DNA from: Chromobacteriaceae bacterium
Lineage (GTDB): Bacteria; Pseudomonadota; Gammaproteobacteria; Burkholderiales; Aquaspirillaceae
Assembly (NCBI GenBank): GCA_030151505.1
Contig: JASLDQ010000107.1
Coordinates: 1 to 7,758, forward strand
Length of the DNA stretch: 7,758 bases
Direction: 5' to 3'
In this document: positions 4,698 to 7,758 of the stretch, piece after piece
Position numbering within the stretch: the stretch's first letter is position 1
Layout of the letters: each line of letters begins with the position of its first letter
Translations under genes and position numbers: made by a program
Notes under the pieces: model-generated
Database searches by the model: none
The model's input: only the letters and a program-made list of their open reading frames with translations
What the model was told of the DNA's origin: nothing

Positions 4698-6690
4698 ACC
4701 GTTGACCGTGCAGGACGGCGACGGCCGCCGTTACATGGCGGCCAGGCCCGAGGCTGCCAGCCATCTGCTCGAAGCGATCAGCGCGATCCAGTCGCGCTTC
4801 ATCGAGAAGGCATCGCACCGCGTCCTGCTCGACAGCATTCTGGGCAGCCTGATGCGGCTGACCGACAGCGAGTACGGCTTTCTGGGCGATTTGTGCCGCC
4901 AGCCGGACGGCGAGTCGTATTTCAAAATGCAGGTGGTATCCGATTCGGCCTGGAAGGGGATGGGACGGGACTTTTACGAGCGCCATGCGCCCATCGGCAT
5001 GGAGTTCGACGAGACCAGCTGGATGTTCGGCTCCGCCTTGCGCGACGGACAGGTCGTCATCCGCAACGACGTGCCTGACCGCCTGCCCGAGGGGCATCTG
5101 CCGATCCGTTCCTTTCTGGGCTTGCCGATCGCCAGCGGCAGCGAGGTCTTGGGCATGGTGGGGCTGGCCAACGGCGAGTCCGGCTACAACGCCGACCTGG
5201 CGGCCTTCCTGCAACCGCTGCTGGCCACCTGCGGCAGCCTGATCAAGGCCTGGCGGGCCGACAGCTGGCGTCGCGAGGTCGAAGAAGACTTGCGCCGGCA
5301 CGCGCTGGTCTTCGAAAACATCTCCGACGGCGTGATCCTGACCGACCATGACGGGATGATCCTCGATTGCAACCGCGCGGCGGAGGCCATGACCGGGCAG
5401 CCGCGCAAGAAGCTGATCGGCGTGCCGCTCGATTTCATCGTGGAAGCCCAAGGCAGCCAGCTGGTGGCCGACGCGGCGGCCACCATTGCGGCCGAAGGAT
5501 GCTGGACCGGCCGGCTGTCGATGCGGCGTCAGGACGGCGAGTTGAGGATTTACGAGTCGTCGGCGCTGCGACTGCGGGAGATCGCGGGCGAGGAAAGCCT
5601 GCTGGCGTGGTTCAACCGCGACATCACCGAACAGGAGCGGGCTCATACCAAGCTCGCGCAACGCACGCGCGAACTGAACGTCATCCTGGACCTCAGCCCT
5701 GTCGGCTTTGTCTTTATCGACGCGGCCGGTCAGGTCGCCTACGCCAACCCGGCCTTTGCCCAGATGAGCGGACTGGATACCGATGAAACCATCGGGATGA
5801 CGGGAGAGGAGTTCGACCAGGTTCTGGCCGTTCGTAGCGGCGACCCGCGGCACACGCCGCCCAGCGGCGACGACCTGCTGCATTTGGTCCTCCCGCGCCA
5901 TGCCACGCTCAGGCGCATCCGGCGCAGCCTGCTCGACGCCACCGGCGCCCCTTACGGCCAGGTGCTGTGTTTTCAGGACATTACCCGCGAGGCAGAAGTT
6001 GACCGACTCAAGAGCGAGTTTCTGTCGACCGCCGCCCACGAACTGCGCACGCCGATGGCGAGCGTGTTCGGCTTCTCCGAACTGCTGTTGAACCGCGAAA
6101 TCGAACCCGAAAAGCAGCGCCAGTTCATCGGCGTTATCCATCGCCAAGCCGGTCGTCTGGCGGCGATCATCAATGAACTGCTCGACCTGACCCGCATCGA
6201 GGCGATGGAGGGCAAGGATTTCAAGATCGGCCGGCATGAACTGGCGCCCCTGATCGGACAGGTGGTGGATGAGCTGCTGGTGCCGGGCGACGAACGACAG
6301 GTGGAAGTGACGCTACCCCCGCAGCTCCCGCCGGTGCAGATCGACCCGGCCAAGCTGCATCTCGCACTGACCAATGTCCTGTCCAATGCCTACAAATATT
6401 CGTTCGGCAAAGGCCGGATCGCGCTGGAAGCCTGTATCGGCACCGGCAGGCACGCCGGCTGGCTGGGGCTCGCCGTGCGGGACGAAGGAATAGGAATGAG
6501 CGCCGACCAGCTGGGTCAGGTGTTCGACCGCTTCTGGCGGGCCGACACCTCGGGCAAGGTGGCCGGCACCGGTCTGGGCATGTCGCTGGTCAAGGAAATC
6601 ATCGGGATTTTCAAGGGATCGGTCGAGATCGACAGCCACCCCGGCCGTGGCACCCTGGTCACGCTGTGGTTGCCGGTGGCAACCCAATAA
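4687..6690 (+). CDS. Soluble sensor histidine kinase, GAF-PAS-PAS-HisKA-HATPase
   Basis: The 667-residue product has no signal peptide or membrane segment, so it should be cytosolic. A GAF domain spans about 35-190 (SEYGFLGDL, PEGHLPIRSFLGLPI, MVGLANGESGY). PAS domains follow at about 204-315 (FENISDGVILTDHDGMILDCN) and about 328-435 (LDLSPVGFVFIDAAGQVAYAN). HisKA is at about 440-505 with phospho-acceptor H451 in STAAHELRTPMASVFGF. The ATPase shows the N box (NVLSNAYKYS, N567), G1 (DEGIGM, D599), F box (FDRFWR, 613-618) and G2 (GTGLGMSLVKEI, from 627). All catalytic motifs are present. Start ATG 4687 overlaps the upstream stop by 11 nt and has AGAGGA 10 nt upstream. The natural targets are the HTH-receiver protein before it and the single receiver after it. 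The GAF resembles a subtype found in proteobacterial cytosolic kinases; its ligand is unknown. Confidence 0.96.
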   Translation: MDAKPLTVQDGDGRRYMAARPEAASHLLEAISAIQSRFIEKASHRVLLDSILGSLMRLTDSEYGFLGDLCRQPDGESYFKMQVVSDSAWKGMGRDFYERHAPIGMEFDETSWMFGSALRDGQVVIRNDVPDRLPEGHLPIRSFLGLPIASGSEVLGMVGLANGESGYNADLAAFLQPLLATCGSLIKAWRADSWRREVEEDLRRHALVFENISDGVILTDHDGMILDCNRAAEAMTGQPRKKLIGVPLDFIVEAQGSQLVADAAATIAAEGCWTGRLSMRRQDGELRIYESSALRLREIAGEESLLAWFNRDITEQERAHTKLAQRTRELNVILDLSPVGFVFIDAAGQVAYANPAFAQMSGLDTDETIGMTGEEFDQVLAVRSGDPRHTPPSGDDLLHLVLPRHATLRRIRRSLLDATGAPYGQVLCFQDITREAEVDRLKSEFLSTAAHELRTPMASVFGFSELLLNREIEPEKQRQFIGVIHRQAGRLAAIINELLDLTRIEAMEGKDFKIGRHELAPLIGQVVDELLVPGDERQVEVTLPPQLPPVQIDPAKLHLALTNVLSNAYKYSFGKGRIALEACIGTGRHAGWLGLAVRDEGIGMSADQLGQVFDRFWRADTSGKVAGTGLGMSLVKEIIGIFKGSVEIDSHPGRGTLVTLWLPVATQ

Positions 6691-6704
6691 GAGGACGAGT
6701 GGAG

Positions 6705-7094
6705 ATGGACGAGAGACGCATCCTTCTGGTCGAAGATCAGGAAGACATCCGGTGGCTGGTGCGCGAGACGCTCGAAGCCGGCAGCGCGGCCAGCACCTTG
6801 CGCGAGGCCGCCGACGGACCCGCGGCCCTGCGGATTCTGGAGGAGTTCGCCCCGCAGGTCGCGATCCTCGACGTGATGCTGCCGGGCGGCATCGACGGCT
6901 ATGCGCTGTGCGAACACATCCGTCGACAGCCATCGCTTGGCGCCGCCACGTTCGTGATCCTGCTGACGGCCCGCGGGCAGCAGGCCGACCGGGAAAGAGG
7001 ACAAGCCGTGCAAGCCAACCTTTATATGACCAAACCCTTCAGCCCTGTCGAGCTTCTGGCGGCAGTGGAAGACCATTTTGCGAAAGCAGCCTGA
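6705..7094 (+). CDS. Single-domain response regulator (receiver only)
   Basis: This 129-residue protein is a lone receiver domain. Acidic residues E10/D11 lie in ILLVEDQEDI, the phospho-acceptor is D56 in VAILDVMLPGGIDGY, the switch threonine is T88 in ILLTARG, and K110 lies in YMTKPFSP. There is no output domain. The start at 6705 (MDERRILLV) is 14 nt after the kinase stop and has GAGG 10 nt upstream; a longer in-frame start at 6666 would lie inside the kinase gene and add residues unlike a receiver, so I rejected it. It is likely a second target of the upstream kinase. It may relay to the EAL/HDOD protein encoded one base downstream, or serve as a phosphate sink for the HTH regulator. Confidence 0.95.
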   Translation: MDERRILLVEDQEDIRWLVRETLEAGSAASTLREAADGPAALRILEEFAPQVAILDVMLPGGIDGYALCEHIRRQPSLGAATFVILLTARGQQADRERGQAVQANLYMTKPFSPVELLAAVEDHFAKAA

Positions 7095-7095
7095 T

Positions 7096-7758
7096 ATGCA
7101 CCATACCCACCCGCAACCGAGCAACGACATCTACCTTGGCCGCCAACCCATTCTGGACCTGCGCCAGCGTGTCGTGGCCTATGAACTGCTGTTCCGTTCC
7201 GGCAATACCAACCACGCCGGCGTTATCGATCCGATGCTGGCCAGTTCCCAGGTCATCTCCTACGCCTTCGGCGAACTGGGCATCGGGGCAGCACTGGGCC
7301 GGTCGGGTTGCTTCATCAACGTCGACCGGGAGATGCTGATGAGCGACATCCTGGAACTGCTGCCGCGCGAGCGGGTCACGCTGGAGATCACCGAGGATGT
7401 GGTGTTCGACGAAAAGGTGATCCAGCGTTGCCGGGCCTTGAAGCAGGCAGGCTACAGTCTCGCACTCGACGACTTTGTCTACGCCCCAGTCTTCGAGGCC
7501 GTGTTCGAGCTGATCGACGTGATCAAGGTGGACATCACTCGCCAGAGCCTCGACCAGGTCCAGGCCTTGGGGACGCGCTTTCGCAACAGCGCTATCACGA
7601 TGCTGGCCGAGAAGGTGGAAACCGAAGCGGAATATCGCCTGTGCCGCGAGGCGGGCTACACCCTCTATCAAGGCTACTATTTCGCCCGTCCCGACCTGCT
7701 GGTGGGCAAACGCGCCCAGACTTCCAAGATGGCGATCCTGCGCCTGATGGGCCTGATC
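7096..7758 (+). CDS. EAL-domain protein, probably YuxH-type EAL/HDOD, cut at window end
   Basis: The frame is open for 221 residues to the edge. It shows EAL-fold motifs in order: YELLFR (E30, the ExLxR motif), FINVD (N75), LEITE (E97), ALDDFVYAP (D125/D126), VIKVD (K144), AEKVET (E172, E175) and YQGYYFARP (Q192). Most metal and c-di-GMP residues are present. The DDFGTGYSSL loop of active phosphodiesterases is replaced by DDFVYAPVF, as in YuxH-type EAL/HDOD proteins, which often do not cleave c-di-GMP. The segment SKMAILRLMGLI at the edge fits the start of an HDOD domain, so about half the protein is probably missing. ATG 7096 comes one base after the receiver's TGA and has no clear ribosome site, implying translational coupling. 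A role binding or sensing c-di-GMP under control of the receiver is inference. Confidence 0.92.
   Translation, partial: MHHTHPQPSNDIYLGRQPILDLRQRVVAYELLFRSGNTNHAGVIDPMLASSQVISYAFGELGIGAALGRSGCFINVDREMLMSDILELLPRERVTLEITEDVVFDEKVIQRCRALKQAGYSLALDDFVYAPVFEAVFELIDVIKVDITRQSLDQVQALGTRFRNSAITMLAEKVETEAEYRLCREAGYTLYQGYYFARPDLLVGKRAQTSKMAILRLMGLI

Noticed and set aside
4354..6237. Long minus-strand open frame of 627 codons
   Set aside because: It is antisense to the histidine kinase and the HTH regulator, whose catalytic motifs are complete. No recognisable domain and no ribosome site support it.
1..7758. CRISPR array, tRNA, rRNA or insertion sequence
   Set aside because: No regularly spaced 25-40 bp repeats, tRNA-like cloverleaf, rRNA motifs, transposase motifs or target-site duplications were seen.

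Overview
The window is GC-rich, gene-dense bacterial DNA with long codon-biased frames on both strands. The gene content suggests a Gram-negative betaproteobacterium, perhaps a Neisseriales or Rhodocyclales relative: a CheA with a P2-like insert, a soluble GAF-PAS-PAS histidine kinase and a YuxH-type EAL/HDOD protein. That placement rests on recalled family resemblance, not on a search.

Two signalling operons diverge from an AT-rich intergenic region (3666-3992). The leftward operon (3665 down to 34) encodes a CheY-like receiver, a two-TM methyl-accepting protein with almost no periplasmic domain, a STAS-domain protein, a degenerate Hpt protein that has lost its phospho-histidine, and the N-terminal part of a CheA with an intact Hpt histidine. 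The last three genes are joined by tight junctions, two of them 8-nt stop/start overlaps. The rightward operon (3993 to beyond 7758) encodes a response regulator with a MerR/BldC-like HTH in front of its receiver, a soluble histidine kinase, a stand-alone receiver and an EAL protein cut by the window edge.

Three things stand out. First, the intergenic region carries AAAATGNNN units that repeat every 9 bp as direct repeats. The two longest clusters face opposite ways and overlap the predicted -10 boxes of the two divergent promoters. This fits head-to-tail binding by the BldC-like regulator encoded next door. Second, cheA ends abruptly inside a near-perfect palindrome (78-bp arms, 74 matches, 11-nt loop) at the left edge, so its dimerisation, ATPase and CheW-like domains are absent here. 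This is either an inverted duplication or a fold-back assembly artefact. Third, the gene before cheA is a tandem copy of its Hpt region (about 62% identical over 94 residues) with the active-site His replaced by Pro, reminiscent of FimL-type pseudo-Hpt proteins.

Working model (inference): the rightward regulator, kinase, receiver and EAL/HDOD genes form a two-component and c-di-GMP-type output module. Its HTH regulator may control both itself and the divergent chemotaxis-like operon through the shared intergenic repeats.
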